Shown here piece by piece: positions 16,784-25,498 of a stretch of 64,000 nucleotides of DNA. The first letter of the stretch is position 1, and each line of letters begins with the position of its first letter. The translations under genes were made by a program, and so were the position numbers. This stretch comes from Luteimonas cucumeris (GTDB taxonomy: Bacteria; Pseudomonadota; Gammaproteobacteria; Xanthomonadales; Xanthomonadaceae). Below the pieces are notes generated by a model. The model worked only from the letters and a program-made list of their open reading frames with translations, was not told where the DNA came from and ran no database searches. The DNA is taken from positions 620,001 to 684,000 of the forward strand of contig NZ_VLKN01000001.1 in the NCBI RefSeq assembly GCF_007830035.1. The letters run 5' to 3'.

Positions 16784-17221
16784 ATGGCTGTTAAGAAAGC
16801 TGCTAAGAAACGCCCCGCCAAGAAGGCGGCCAAGAAAACCGCGAAGAAAACCACCGCCAAGAAGGCAACCCGCAAGGTAGCCAAGAAGGCTGCGCGCAAG
16901 CCGGCCAAGAAGGCCGTCCGCAAGGCAGCCAAGAAGAAGGTCGCCAAGAAGGCCGTCCGTAAGGCCGTGAAAAGGAAGGTAGCCAAGAAGGCTGCAAAGA
17001 AGGCCGTCCGCAAGGCAGCCAAGAAGAAGGTCGCCAAGAAGGCCGTCCGCAAGGTAGCCAAGAAGAAGGTTGCCAAGAAGGCCGTCAAGAAGGCTGCCAA
17101 GAAGAAGACTGCGAAGAAGACTGCCAAGAAGGCTGCGAAGAAGGCCAAGAAGAAGCCGGCCCGCCGCGCGAAGAAGGCCGCTCCTGCGACCATGCCGGCC
17201 ATGCCGGCACCGATGATCTAA
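16784..17221 (+). CDS. Histone H1-like Lys/Ala-rich DNA-binding protein
   Basis: 145 residues composed almost entirely of Lys, Ala, Arg and Val in (A)KKAAKK/AVRKAAKKK repeats, ending in a short PAMPAPMI tail. This is the composition of eukaryotic H1 C-terminal tails, Chlamydia HctB, Bordetella BpH1 and Pseudomonas AlgP. It should bind DNA non-specifically, compact the nucleoid and affect expression. The gene itself is built from repeats, including a perfect 53-bp direct repeat (16907-16959 and 16997-17049, offset 30 codons), so its length probably varies between strains. It has a strong GAGGAG ribosome site and its own terminator. Confidence 0.9.
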   Translation: MAVKKAAKKRPAKKAAKKTAKKTTAKKATRKVAKKAARKPAKKAVRKAAKKKVAKKAVRKAVKRKVAKKAAKKAVRKAAKKKVAKKAVRKVAKKKVAKKAVKKAAKKKTAKKTAKKAAKKAKKKPARRAKKAAPATMPAMPAPMI

Positions 17222-17247
17222 AAACAAGAAAAACCCGATTAGCCGTA

Positions 17248-17290
17248 ATCAAGACTCTCCTCCGCGCCCAGGCGGGGGGGAGTTTTTTTA
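17248..17290 (+). terminator. Rho-independent terminator of the histone-like gene
   Basis: GC-rich stem-loop ACTCTCCTCCGCGCC...GGCGGGGGGGAGT ending in seven T, 27 bases after the stop. Confidence 0.85.
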
Positions 17291-17439
17291 TGGCCGGGGG
17301 TTCGACAGGACGAAGCCGGCCACTGCTTTTCTCTTTCCGCTCGGTTGGAATGCCTGCAAGGCAGGTTAAAAATGCGAGCACAGAGGCGGGTTAGCCAATG
17401 CATTGCTATTGGCGCGAACACCAGTGATCCGTGCAACGT

Positions 17440-17690
17440 CATGGACCCGAAGGGCGGCGCACATGGATGTGCGCCGTTTTCCGACCGAGCCATGGATGGC
17501 GAGTCGGAAAATCGACGAGGACGAGCAACTGCAACGGGGAGCCTTGTCGGGGAAGGGCCTTCTCTTTACTCAGGGCTACGCCCTTCGCCCTTCGGGCCGG
17601 CTGCGCCGTTCGCGCCTGCAGCGCAGTGGTTACTTTCTCTTGGCCCCATCAAGAGAAAGTGACCCGCACGCGCAGCGGGCGGAAGCTTCG
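17440..17690 (+). repeat. Dispersed repeat element, copy A
   Basis: Its 3' core (17629-17686) matches the reverse complement of 58658-58716 with one difference, and also matches 59060-59113 more loosely. The core contains an inverted repeat (CTTTCTCTTGG...CAAGAGAAAG). Upstream the CGCCGTTTTCCGACCGAGCC and GCGAGTCGGAAAATC blocks are shared with the 58.8-kb copy as well. Apparent short ORFs here are artefacts of the repeat. Confidence 0.8.
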
Positions 17691-17878
17691 GCGCTTCAGC
17701 TCCGACCGACACCATCCGAGCAAAGGTGCTAAGTCTTGAGGGTCCCCGAGCCAGTGCACATGTCGCGAGGCATAGCGCCAACAAGCAAGCAGCGTCGCAA
17801 CGCGGTGCTTCCCGCGCTTGGCACAGGGATGACGGCTTCAAGGAAAGAGCAGCGGAGCAAGCGCCGCTCTACAGAATG
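17691..17878. other. Gene-free spacer after repeat copy A
   Basis: No supported gene, promoter or terminator. The end carries a GCAGCGGAGCAAGCGCCGCTC block like the GAGCGGAGCTTGCTCCGCT fragments elsewhere in the window. Confidence 0.4.
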
Positions 17879-19273
17879 TTATTTCGGCGACGCTTCCGAC
17901 GTCGTCGCATCCATGCCCGCGGTAGTGGCCGGAGTGCCGGCCATCATCGTCTCCGCCGCGCGCTGCGATGCTGCTGGCGTGTCCACCCACGCCACCATCG
18001 GCAGGCCGATGGCACGGTCGAGGATGGTCGGCAGCAGGCCCGACGGCAGCGAACTTTCGCTGTTCCAGAGGATGGCGATGCCCAGGTCGCGGTCGGGCAG
18101 CAGCGCCATCATGCCGCGGTAGCCCTGCACCGCGCCGGCATGGAACACCACTTCATGGCCGGCGTAATCGTAGACGCGCCAGCCCAGCGCATAGCTGGCC
18201 GAGTCTACGCGTTCGCGACGCCATGACGACCCGCGGATCTCGCCCGGCGTTTCGATCAGTGGCGCGTGCAGCGTCGCCAGCAGCGGTGCCGGCAGCACGT
18301 CCGGGCGGTGCCCGGACTGCGCGATCAGCCACTGCGCCATGTCGCTGATGCTGGCGTTGACGCCAGCGGCCGGCGGCATCCGGTAGTAGGTCGGCTTGGG
18401 CATCAGCGACACCCAGCCACCGCGGGCGCGCACATGCGGCCGCGCCCAGCGTGCACTGGCTTCGATGCCCTCAAGGCCATAACTGGCATCGTTCATGCCG
18501 AGCGGCTTGAAGATGCGGCGCTGCACGGTTTCGCTGTAGAACTGGCCGGTGGCGGCGAAAACGATGTCGCCGATCATGCTGAAGGCGACGTTCTGGTAGG
18601 CGTAACAATCGCCGGGCATGCATTTCATCGGCGCTTCGGCGAGCTTCCGCACCAGGTCGCGGTACTCGGCGTTGCGTTCGATATCGCGGTCGTAGGCGTT
18701 ATGGGTCAGGCCGACGCGGTGGCTGAGCAGGTCGGCGACATTCAACTGCTGCGCCGCGCCCGGACTCGCCAGCCGGAAGTCCGGCATGTAGTCGGTGAGC
18801 TTGCTGTCCCAGCGCAACGCGCCTTCGGACACCAGCATGCCGGTGATGGTGCCGGCGAAGGATTTGGACAGCGATGCCAGCCGGAATACCGTGTGCGCGT
18901 CGACCGGCTCGGCCGCCGACACATCGGTGACGCCGTAGCCACGCGCGGACAGCACGCGGCCGTCCTGGACGATCGCCAGCGCCAGGCCGGGAATGCGCTG
19001 GTCGGCGACCAGTTCCTGGGCGATGGCCTCGAACTGGCGCACATCGAAACCCGACGCCAGCGGCTGCGCAGAGCGTCGCGAAACCGGCGTGGCCGGCGCC
19101 AGTGGCTGCTCGTTTTGAGTAGGGGCGAGGGTAGCCGGCGTCGCGGCGGCTGGTTGCGGTCCCTCCCAGCGCAGCGGTGTCTGCGCTGCGGAAACCAGTG
19201 CCAGCGGCAGCAGCAGACTGACCAGTCCTACGCGCCAGGTACGCCGATGTGGTCCCAACCGCTTGCCTTTCAT
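17879..19273 (-). CDS. Secreted serine hydrolase, beta-lactamase class C/EstB fold
   Basis: 464 residues. Signal peptide or membrane anchor (about 1-30) and an Ala/Pro/Thr-rich linker, then a serine beta-lactamase-like domain (about 78-440). Catalytic elements: S-x-x-K as SLSK at 134-137, Y-x-N as YQN at 226-228, and HAG in VVFHAGAVQG near the end. These fit penicillin-binding-protein-like esterases and D-aminopeptidases as well as AmpC, so beta-lactam hydrolysis should not be assumed. Expressed divergently from lemA. The long Thr/Ala-rich C-terminal tail (AASQRAAETMMAGTPATTAG) is unusual. Confidence 0.9.
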   Translation of the reverse strand: MKGKRLGPHRRTWRVGLVSLLLPLALVSAAQTPLRWEGPQPAAATPATLAPTQNEQPLAPATPVSRRSAQPLASGFDVRQFEAIAQELVADQRIPGLALAIVQDGRVLSARGYGVTDVSAAEPVDAHTVFRLASLSKSFAGTITGMLVSEGALRWDSKLTDYMPDFRLASPGAAQQLNVADLLSHRVGLTHNAYDRDIERNAEYRDLVRKLAEAPMKCMPGDCYAYQNVAFSMIGDIVFAATGQFYSETVQRRIFKPLGMNDASYGLEGIEASARWARPHVRARGGWVSLMPKPTYYRMPPAAGVNASISDMAQWLIAQSGHRPDVLPAPLLATLHAPLIETPGEIRGSSWRRERVDSASYALGWRVYDYAGHEVVFHAGAVQGYRGMMALLPDRDLGIAILWNSESSLPSGLLPTILDRAIGLPMVAWVDTPAASQRAAETMMAGTPATTAGMDATTSEASPK

Positions 19274-19368
19274 CGGGTGCCTCCCCTGCGTATGCTGCGG
19301 CTTCAGCCGTCTGTTTGCCGGATACTAATCGGAATCGAACGGACTTTGCATGAACAAGGGGAACTTTG

Positions 19369-19965
19369 ATGCTTACTGTGTTGATCCTGCTGGGAATTGT
19401 GGTGGTGTTGGCATTCTGGGCGGTAGGCATCTACAACGGCCTGGTGACGGCCCGTAACGCCTTCAAGAATGCGTTCGCCCAGATCGACGTGCAGCTGCAG
19501 CGCCGCTTCGACCTGATCCCCAACCTGGTCGAGACCGTCAAGGGCTACCTGACCCACGAACGCGAGACGCTGGAGGCGGTCATCGCCGCGCGCGGTGCGG
19601 CCGTATCCGGCCTGTCCGCGGCCAAGGCCAGCCCGGGCGACCCGGCGGCGATGGCCCAACTGGCCAACACCCAGGGCATGCTCGACAGCGCCCTCGGCCG
19701 GTTGCTGGCGGTGTCGGAGGCCTATCCGGACCTGAAAGCCAACCAGAACATGATGCAGTTGACCGAAGAACTGACCAGCACCGAGAACAAGGTGGCGTTC
19801 GCGCGCCAGGCCTTCAATGATTCGGTGATGGCCTACAACAACCGGCGCGAGGTGTTTCCGTCCAGCGTGGTCGCCGGCATGTTCAACTTCGCCCCGGCCG
19901 CCCTGCTGGAAATCCCGCCGGACCAGCAGGCCGAGGTACGCGCGGCGCCGAAGGTGCAGTTCTGA
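19369..19965 (+). CDS. LemA family protein
   Basis: 198 residues: one N-terminal transmembrane helix (about 2-22), then a four-helix cytoplasmic or periplasmic domain with YNGLVTARNAFKNAFAQIDV, QLQRRFDLIPNLVETVKGY, LTEELTSTENKVAFARQAFND and YNNRREVFPSSVVAGMFNF, the LemA hallmark. Function is not well defined; LemA is repeatedly encoded next to an HtpX-like membrane protease, as here, and is thought to work with it. Starts at the ATG at 19369 after AAGGGGAA. Confidence 0.95.
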   Translation: MLTVLILLGIVVVLAFWAVGIYNGLVTARNAFKNAFAQIDVQLQRRFDLIPNLVETVKGYLTHERETLEAVIAARGAAVSGLSAAKASPGDPAAMAQLANTQGMLDSALGRLLAVSEAYPDLKANQNMMQLTEELTSTENKVAFARQAFNDSVMAYNNRREVFPSSVVAGMFNFAPAALLEIPPDQQAEVRAAPKVQF

Positions 19966-19973
19966 GGGCGGCG

Positions 19974-20051
19974 ATTGGTGATTCGGTATTCGTGATTCGT
20001 CCAACTGCCGTGGCCGTCCTGTCGAATCACGAATCACCAATGACGAATCAC
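19974..20051. repeat. Palindromic intergenic repeat between lemA and the M48 gene
   Basis: The left arm ATTGGTGATTCG.. TTCGTGATTCG is mirrored by CGAATCACGAATCACCAAT on the right. GATTCGTGATTCG-type units are dispersed repeats in Xanthomonadales. The element almost fills the 94-base gap and ends 9 bases before the next start. Confidence 0.65.
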
Positions 20052-20059
20052 ATCCAAGC

Positions 20060-21970
20060 GTGAACTTCTTCGAGCGCCAGGCCGCTGCGCGGCGTACTTC
20101 CACGCGCCTGATCGTGCTGTTCGCGCTGGCCGTGGTCGGCATCGTGGCAGCGGTCGACCTCGCCGTGCTGCTGGTGTTCGGCGGTGGCATGGGCGCGCTG
20201 GTGGTGACATCGCTGCTGACACTGGCGGTGATCGGCTTCGGTTCGCTGTACCGCATGGCGTCGCTGCGCGGCGGTGGCGAACCGGTGGCGCTGCAGCTCG
20301 GCGGCACGCAGGTGCCCGAAGACACCACTGACATACAGTTGCGCCGGTTGCGCAATGTGGTCGAGGAGATCGCGATCGCTTCCGGCGTGCCGGTGCCGAA
20401 GATCTTCGTGCTGGAGCACGAAGCGGCGATCAATGCCTTGGCCGCCGGCTATTCGCCCTCCGACGCGGTGATCGCGGTGACCCGCGGCGCGCTGGAACAG
20501 CTCAACCGCGACGAGTTGCAGGGCGTTATCGCGCACGAGTTCAGTCACGTGCTCAACGGCGACATGCGCCTGAACATCCGCCTGATCGGCGTGCTGTTCG
20601 GCATCCTCATGCTGAGCCTGATCGGGCAGCGCATTCTGGTCTACGGACGCTTCGGCAGCCGTGGCAGGGGCGCCGGCGGAGTCGTCGTGGCCGCGCTGAT
20701 CGCGCTGGCCGTGGGCTACATCGGCCTGTTCTTCGGCCGCATGATCAAGGCCGGAGTCAGCCGTACCCGCGAATCGCTGGCCGATGCTTCGGCGGTGCAG
20801 TTCACCCGCCAGACCAGCGGACTGGCCGGCGCGCTGAAGAAAATCGCCGCCAGCGATGGCGGCTCCACGCTCACCCAGCGCGGCGATGCCGAAGAAGTCA
20901 GTCACATGCTGTTCGGCGATGGCGTCGGTTTTTCCGGTCTGTTCGCCACCCACCCACCACTGCTCAAGCGCATCCAGGCATTGGAGCCTTCGTTTCGTGC
21001 CGAGCAGCTCGAGGAGTTGCGGCGACGCTGGCGCGCGAAGCCGCCCGGTTCGCAGGATGACGCGTTGTCCGCCGGCACCACCGGCGAGCGCCGTTCGCCG
21101 CTGCCGATCCTGCCGGTCGGCTTGCCCGGCGCAGCCGCGGCGTTGGACCTCACGCCGCCGATGGTCGCCGCACAGGTCGCGCAGCCGTCATCGGAGGATT
21201 ACCAGCGCGCCGACAGCATCGTCGCCGCTATTCCGGAACAGGCCGGGCAGCTGGCCAGGCAACGCGATTCGGTGGTCCCGCTGCTGCTTGGCCTGCTGCT
21301 GGATCCGTCGCCGCAGATACAGGCCCGTCAGCGCACGGAAATCGAGGCGCGCCTGGGTGCGGACATGGCCGCGACCGCGCAGCGGCTGAAGGGCGAGAGC
21401 CTCGACGCACTGCATCCGATGCTTCGCCTGCCACTGGCGGCGATGGCCTTCCCTGTATTGCGGTTGCGGCCGCGGCCGGAACTGGACACGTTCATGGATA
21501 CCGTGCACGCGGTCGTCCACGCCGACGGCCGGGTATCGCTGTTCGAATACTGTCTGGGCCGGTTGCTGGAAGTACAGGTGCGCGAGTCGCTGGATCCGTC
21601 GCAGTACGCGCGTTTCGGGCGGCGCAAGGCCGGCAGCGTGAAGCAGGAATTCGCCACGTTGCTGGCGGTGGCCGCGCAGGCAGGCCACGAAGATGCCGCC
21701 GCCGCGCAGCGTGCCTATCTCGCGGGCATGCAGCGCGTGTTGCCGCGTGATCACGTGCCCTATGCACCGCCTGCCGATGGCGTGCTGGCGCTGGATGCCG
21801 TGTGGGAACCACTCGACGCGCTCGATCCGCTGGCCAAGCAGGTGATGGTGGAAGCTATCACTGCCGCCGTCAGCCACGACGGCCGCGTCACCGTCGCCGA
21901 GGCGGAACTGCTGCGTACGATCTGCGGCGCGCTGCATTGCCCGTTGCCGCCGATGCTGGAACGCAACTGA
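20060..21970 (+). CDS. HtpX-like M48 membrane metalloprotease with C-terminal extension
   Basis: 636 residues from a GTG start. Two N-terminal transmembrane helices (about 15-65), the zinc motif HEFSH at 159-163, a further membrane hairpin (about 172-240), and the third ligand Glu in SRTRESLADASAVQFTR. The peptidase core ends near 310; the last 300 residues are soluble helices with two acidic TerB-like units, VVHADGRVSLFEYCLGRLLE and VSHDGRVTVAEAELLRTICG. Likely an inner-membrane quality-control protease paired with LemA. At about twice the length of HtpX, it belongs to a longer LemA-linked subgroup. The palindrome upstream separates it from lemA, but co-transcription is likely. Confidence 0.9.
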   Translation: MNFFERQAAARRTSTRLIVLFALAVVGIVAAVDLAVLLVFGGGMGALVVTSLLTLAVIGFGSLYRMASLRGGGEPVALQLGGTQVPEDTTDIQLRRLRNVVEEIAIASGVPVPKIFVLEHEAAINALAAGYSPSDAVIAVTRGALEQLNRDELQGVIAHEFSHVLNGDMRLNIRLIGVLFGILMLSLIGQRILVYGRFGSRGRGAGGVVVAALIALAVGYIGLFFGRMIKAGVSRTRESLADASAVQFTRQTSGLAGALKKIAASDGGSTLTQRGDAEEVSHMLFGDGVGFSGLFATHPPLLKRIQALEPSFRAEQLEELRRRWRAKPPGSQDDALSAGTTGERRSPLPILPVGLPGAAAALDLTPPMVAAQVAQPSSEDYQRADSIVAAIPEQAGQLARQRDSVVPLLLGLLLDPSPQIQARQRTEIEARLGADMAATAQRLKGESLDALHPMLRLPLAAMAFPVLRLRPRPELDTFMDTVHAVVHADGRVSLFEYCLGRLLEVQVRESLDPSQYARFGRRKAGSVKQEFATLLAVAAQAGHEDAAAAQRAYLAGMQRVLPRDHVPYAPPADGVLALDAVWEPLDALDPLAKQVMVEAITAAVSHDGRVTVAEAELLRTICGALHCPLPPMLERN

Positions 21971-22010
21971 CCCGTCGTAAGGCGGCGCGAGCTTCGCTCT
22001 ACGAGGACTG

Positions 22011-22874
22011 TCAGGCCGAAAGCGCTGCGATCCGCAGCAAGGCGGCGTCCTCGCTGCGCAGTTCGCGCTCGCTGCCGACCAGGTGGATCTCGTTGCTGCA
22101 GGCGTGTCGTTTCAAACGATGCACCCGCAGTCGCGAACGATAGGCGCGGCCCAGCGCGGAATCCAGTGGCACCACGCACCATCCGCGGCCGTTGGCGACG
22201 CTTTCCAGCGCCTCTTCCAGTTCGTCGAAATGATCGCCGCGGTTCCACGGCTGCGGCAGCGGAATCCGATGGGTCTCGAACCAGCGAAAGAAGACGTACT
22301 CGAATTCCTCGTAGGTGACGAAGGGCAGTTTCGGGATCGCTTCGGGTGCGGGCGTGGCACGCCGTGACTTCGGTCCGACCAGCGCCAGTTCCTCCTCGCC
22401 CAATGGCACCGATGCAATGCCGGAAGTGACCAGCGGCCGATAGCTGACACCGAGCGCGACGCGGCCGGTTTCCAGCAGCGCCTGCACGCCGCTGGCGGTA
22501 CGGAACAGCACTTCGACCGGCCGATCGCGCGGCAGCAGCTGCATCAGGCGCGGTACCAGCCGGTAGCGACCGAAGCCGGACACGCAGGCGATGCGCAGCG
22601 GCTCCTGACCGTCGGCTTCGCCGAGGCTCTCCCAGGCGTGCTGCAGGTCCAGATAGGCGCGCTCGATCGACGCAGCCAGCGCCTGCCCACGCGGTGTCAA
22701 CGCCAGCCGCCGCCCCGATTTTCGGAACAGCTTCGCGCCGAGCAGGCGTTCGAGCCGTTGCAGGTCGTAGGTGACCGCCGAAGGCGATTTGTGCAGCTCG
22801 CGCGCGGCGGCGATCACGCCGCCGCTGGCGACCACGGTGCGGAACACGGACAAGCGCTTGAAGTCGGGCTGCAT
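22011..22874 (-). CDS. LysR family transcriptional regulator
   Basis: 287 residues. N-terminal winged helix (about 4-63; FKRLSVFRTVVASGGVIAAA, LHKSPSAVTYDLQRLERLLG) and C-terminal periplasmic-binding-like effector domain (about 90-285). Divergent from the secreted protein gene at 22974, with which it shares a 99-base intergenic region, the usual place for its operator. Effector unknown. Its stop lies 40 bases from the convergent protease gene. Confidence 0.93.
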   Translation of the reverse strand: MQPDFKRLSVFRTVVASGGVIAAARELHKSPSAVTYDLQRLERLLGAKLFRKSGRRLALTPRGQALAASIERAYLDLQHAWESLGEADGQEPLRIACVSGFGRYRLVPRLMQLLPRDRPVEVLFRTASGVQALLETGRVALGVSYRPLVTSGIASVPLGEEELALVGPKSRRATPAPEAIPKLPFVTYEEFEYVFFRWFETHRIPLPQPWNRGDHFDELEEALESVANGRGWCVVPLDSALGRAYRSRLRVHRLKRHACSNEIHLVGSERELRSEDAALLRIAALSA

Positions 22875-22973
22875 GGCTTCATTCTAGGCGCCTGAACATT
22901 GCCGCGGCGATTCGAAATAGTCGCCGCGCACCTGCGCCGCTAGGCTTTATGCGATTGCCCACGGAGATGCACC

Positions 22974-23720
22974 ATGCGGTTCCCGGCCTGCGTCCTGCTT
23001 GCCTTGGCCTTGTCTGCGCCGGTTTCGGCGCAGGCGTCCGCATCCACCCGCGACAGCGGCGACGCGGCGCACCTGTTCGCCTACTGGCCGAAGAAAGGCA
23101 TGGAAGACCGCTTCGACCAGGGCTATCGCGCCCATCTGCGATGGCATCGCGAAAAGCGCGATCCGCTGGTCTGGTACGGCTGGTACGTATACGACGGCGA
23201 ACGCGCCGGAATGTTCATTGACGGCAGTTTCGGCGCACCGTTCGCAGCCTTCGACCGCCGTGTCGATCCGGCCGGCGACGGCGCCGATGCCGGGCGCAAT
23301 GTCACGCCTAATGCCGATACCGCGTTCCGCGCCAGCTATCGCCTGCGTCGCGAACTGAGCACGGGCGTTCCGCTCGAACAGTGGCGACCCTCGAAGAGCG
23401 TGCAGGTATTCCACTACACGCTGCACCCTGGCACTACACAGCGCTTCGAAGCCGTCTTGCGCGCCGCGCGCGCGGCGTTGCAAGGCAGGTCGGACGTGCC
23501 GCCGCATACCTGGTACGAAAAGCTCGTCGGCGGCGCGGTACCGCAATACATGTTGATGATCGCGCGCGACGACTGGAGCAGTTACGACCGTTATCCGGGC
23601 GGCCTGGACGGACTCCTCGACGACCCGACCCATCGCATCGATTTGGCGGGAGCGGTCGCCGAAGTGCGCGCGGAAACCTGGAATTACCGGGCGGACCTGA
23701 GTCTGGTTCCGGAAGATTGA
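22974..23720 (+). CDS. Secreted protein of unknown function
   Basis: 248 residues with a signal peptide (1-20, LSAPVSAQAS). The mature protein is rich in Trp and Tyr, with LFAYWPKKGMEDRFDQGYRA, HYTLHPGTTQRFEAVLRAAR and YEKLVGGAVPQYMLMIARDD. The two similar halves (a YWPKKGMEDRFDQGYRAHL unit and a HPGTTQRFEAVLRAAR unit, each followed by a W-Y strand) suggest a duplicated ferredoxin-like/ABM fold, which I offer as inference. No enzyme motif recognised. Divergent LysR neighbour may regulate it. Confidence 0.7.
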   Translation: MRFPACVLLALALSAPVSAQASASTRDSGDAAHLFAYWPKKGMEDRFDQGYRAHLRWHREKRDPLVWYGWYVYDGERAGMFIDGSFGAPFAAFDRRVDPAGDGADAGRNVTPNADTAFRASYRLRRELSTGVPLEQWRPSKSVQVFHYTLHPGTTQRFEAVLRAARAALQGRSDVPPHTWYEKLVGGAVPQYMLMIARDDWSSYDRYPGGLDGLLDDPTHRIDLAGAVAEVRAETWNYRADLSLVPED

Positions 23721-23744
23721 GCAGCCAGAAGGGAGGGCTCGGAA

Positions 23745-25370
23745 TCAGGCGGCGCGGATCAGGTCCGCCGCCCGTTCGGCGATCATGATCGTCGGCGCAT
23801 TGGTGTTGCCGCTGATCAGGGTCGGCATTACCGAGGCATCGACTACGCGCAGGCCATCGACGCCGCGCACGCGTAGTTGCGGATCGACCACCGACGCGCC
23901 ATCGCTGCCCATGCGGCAGGTGCCGATCGGATGGTAGACGGTTTCCGCCTTTGCACGGATGAACTCGATCAGTTCGGCGTCGGACAGGTCGCTGCGCGCG
24001 GGGAAGATCGGCGCGCCGCGATAGGGATCGAACGCCCGTTGCGCGAAGATGTCGCGTGACAGGCGGGCGCATTCGACCATCATCTTCAGGTCGTGGCCCT
24101 CGGCGTCGCTCAGGTAATTGGCCTCGATGCGTGCCTTGCCGGCGGGATCGGTGCCGGTCAGGCGGATCCGGCCGCGACTGCGTGGATGCAGGAAGCAAGC
24201 ATGCAGCGTGTAGCCGTCGCCCTGCAGACGACGCCGGCCGTGGTCGTCGAGCATCGCCGGCACGAAATGGAACTGGATGTCGGCGCGCGCATCCGCCGCA
24301 TGACGCGAGCGCACAAAACCGCCGGCCTCGGCGATGTTGCTGCTGCCGGGGCCTCGGCGACCACGCAGGTAATAGTGGAAGGCGATGGTCGCGTCGCTGA
24401 CGCGGTCGTAGCTGACGCGCCGGGTGCTGTGCTGCAGCGTGCAGATGTCGAGATGGTCCTGCAGGTTCTGGCCGACATCGGGTGCATCGACCGCAACATC
24501 GATTCCGTGCCCGCGCAGTTCCGCCGCAGGTCCGATCCCGGACAACATCAGCAGTTGCGGCGAATTGATCGTGCCGCCGCTCAGCAGCACTTCGCGCTCG
24601 GCGCGCGCGCGCATCGTCTTGCCGTCGCGCGCATACGCGACGCCGACCGCGCGGCCATCCTCGAGCACGATCCGCTGCGCCAGTGCCCCGGTGTGCACGC
24701 TCAGGTTGGTGCGCGATCGGGCCGGCTTCAGGTACGCCGCCGCCGAGGAACAGCGCGCACCGTCGCGTTGCGTGACCTGGTACAGACCCACGCCCTGCTG
24801 CTGCGGGCCGTTGAAGTCGGGGTTGTGCGCGAAGCCGGCCTGCTGCCCGGCCTGGATGAAGGCGTGCGACAGCGGATTGGTGTAGCGCAGGTCGGAGACG
24901 CTCAATGGACCATCGCCGCCGTGCAGTGCGGCAAATTCACGCTCATCCTGAGCATGTCGAAGGACGCGGCTGTTGCTTTCGCTGCGCCTGAAGTAAGGCA
25001 GCACCGATGCCCAGTCCCAGCCGGTGGCACCCTGCGCCGCCCAGCCATCGTAGTCTTCGGCCACGCCACGGATGTAGCACATCGCATTGATCGAACTCGA
25101 TCCGCCCAGCACCTTGCCGCGCGGCCACCACAACATGCGGTGATTGAGCTGCGGCTCCGGCGCGGTGTCGTAGTTCCAGTTGACGCCTTTCTGGCCGACC
25201 AGCTTGGCCAGGCCCGCGGGCATGTGGATGAAGGGATGCCAGTCGCGCGGGCCGGCTTCCAGCAGCAGCACCTTGACCGAAGGATCCTCGGACAGCCGGT
25301 TGGCGAGTACACAGCCGGCGGAACCCGCGCCGATGATGATGTAGTCGTAAATCGCAGCAGGATCAGGCAT
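23745..25370 (-). CDS. GMC family FAD-dependent oxidoreductase (choline/alcohol dehydrogenase-like)
   Basis: 541 residues. FAD-binding Rossmann motif IIIGAGSAGCVLANRLSED at the N-terminus, the GMC signature WPRGKVLGGSSSINAMCYIR, and the active-site His/Asn pair in YHPIGTCRMG and SGNTNAPTIMIAERAAD. Oxidises an alcohol to an aldehyde; choline dehydrogenase (BetA) and AlkJ-type enzymes look alike, and no betB is adjacent, so the substrate is open. Residues around 137-145 (RVLRHAQDE) are encoded by a dispersed genomic repeat and are not expected in the family (see findings). Confidence 0.92.
   Translation of the reverse strand: MPDPAAIYDYIIIGAGSAGCVLANRLSEDPSVKVLLLEAGPRDWHPFIHMPAGLAKLVGQKGVNWNYDTAPEPQLNHRMLWWPRGKVLGGSSSINAMCYIRGVAEDYDGWAAQGATGWDWASVLPYFRRSESNSRVLRHAQDEREFAALHGGDGPLSVSDLRYTNPLSHAFIQAGQQAGFAHNPDFNGPQQQGVGLYQVTQRDGARCSSAAAYLKPARSRTNLSVHTGALAQRIVLEDGRAVGVAYARDGKTMRARAEREVLLSGGTINSPQLLMLSGIGPAAELRGHGIDVAVDAPDVGQNLQDHLDICTLQHSTRRVSYDRVSDATIAFHYYLRGRRGPGSSNIAEAGGFVRSRHAADARADIQFHFVPAMLDDHGRRRLQGDGYTLHACFLHPRSRGRIRLTGTDPAGKARIEANYLSDAEGHDLKMMVECARLSRDIFAQRAFDPYRGAPIFPARSDLSDAELIEFIRAKAETVYHPIGTCRMGSDGASVVDPQLRVRGVDGLRVVDASVMPTLISGNTNAPTIMIAERAADLIRAA
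24951..24974. repeat. Dispersed short repeat lying inside the GMC oxidoreductase gene
   Basis: The block GCTCATCCTGAGCATGTCGA and following AGGA is a common intergenic repeat spelling in proteobacterial genomes (CCTTCGACA-GCTCAGGATGAG). Here it is read in frame as LRHAQDE between the SESNSR and ALHGGDGPL family segments. Confidence 0.6.
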
Positions 25371-25498
25371 GGGGCGGAAAGTAGGCGGCAGGGCTAGAGC
25401 ATATGCTCTGGCTGCGCCGAGACCGCCACGATGGCGGATTCGCGCATCATCGTTTACCGTGCCGCGACTCCGCCGCAGGCCCGCATCCGCGAGCAGCC

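Noticed and set aside
17459-17690. Short ORFs within dispersed repeat copy A
   Set aside because: They coincide with the repeat and reappear, shifted, in copy B; treated as repeat artefacts.
17879-19273. Calling the serine hydrolase a beta-lactamase resistance gene
   Set aside because: The SxxK/YxN/HxG set is shared with esterases and peptidases, and nothing here shows antibiotic hydrolysis.
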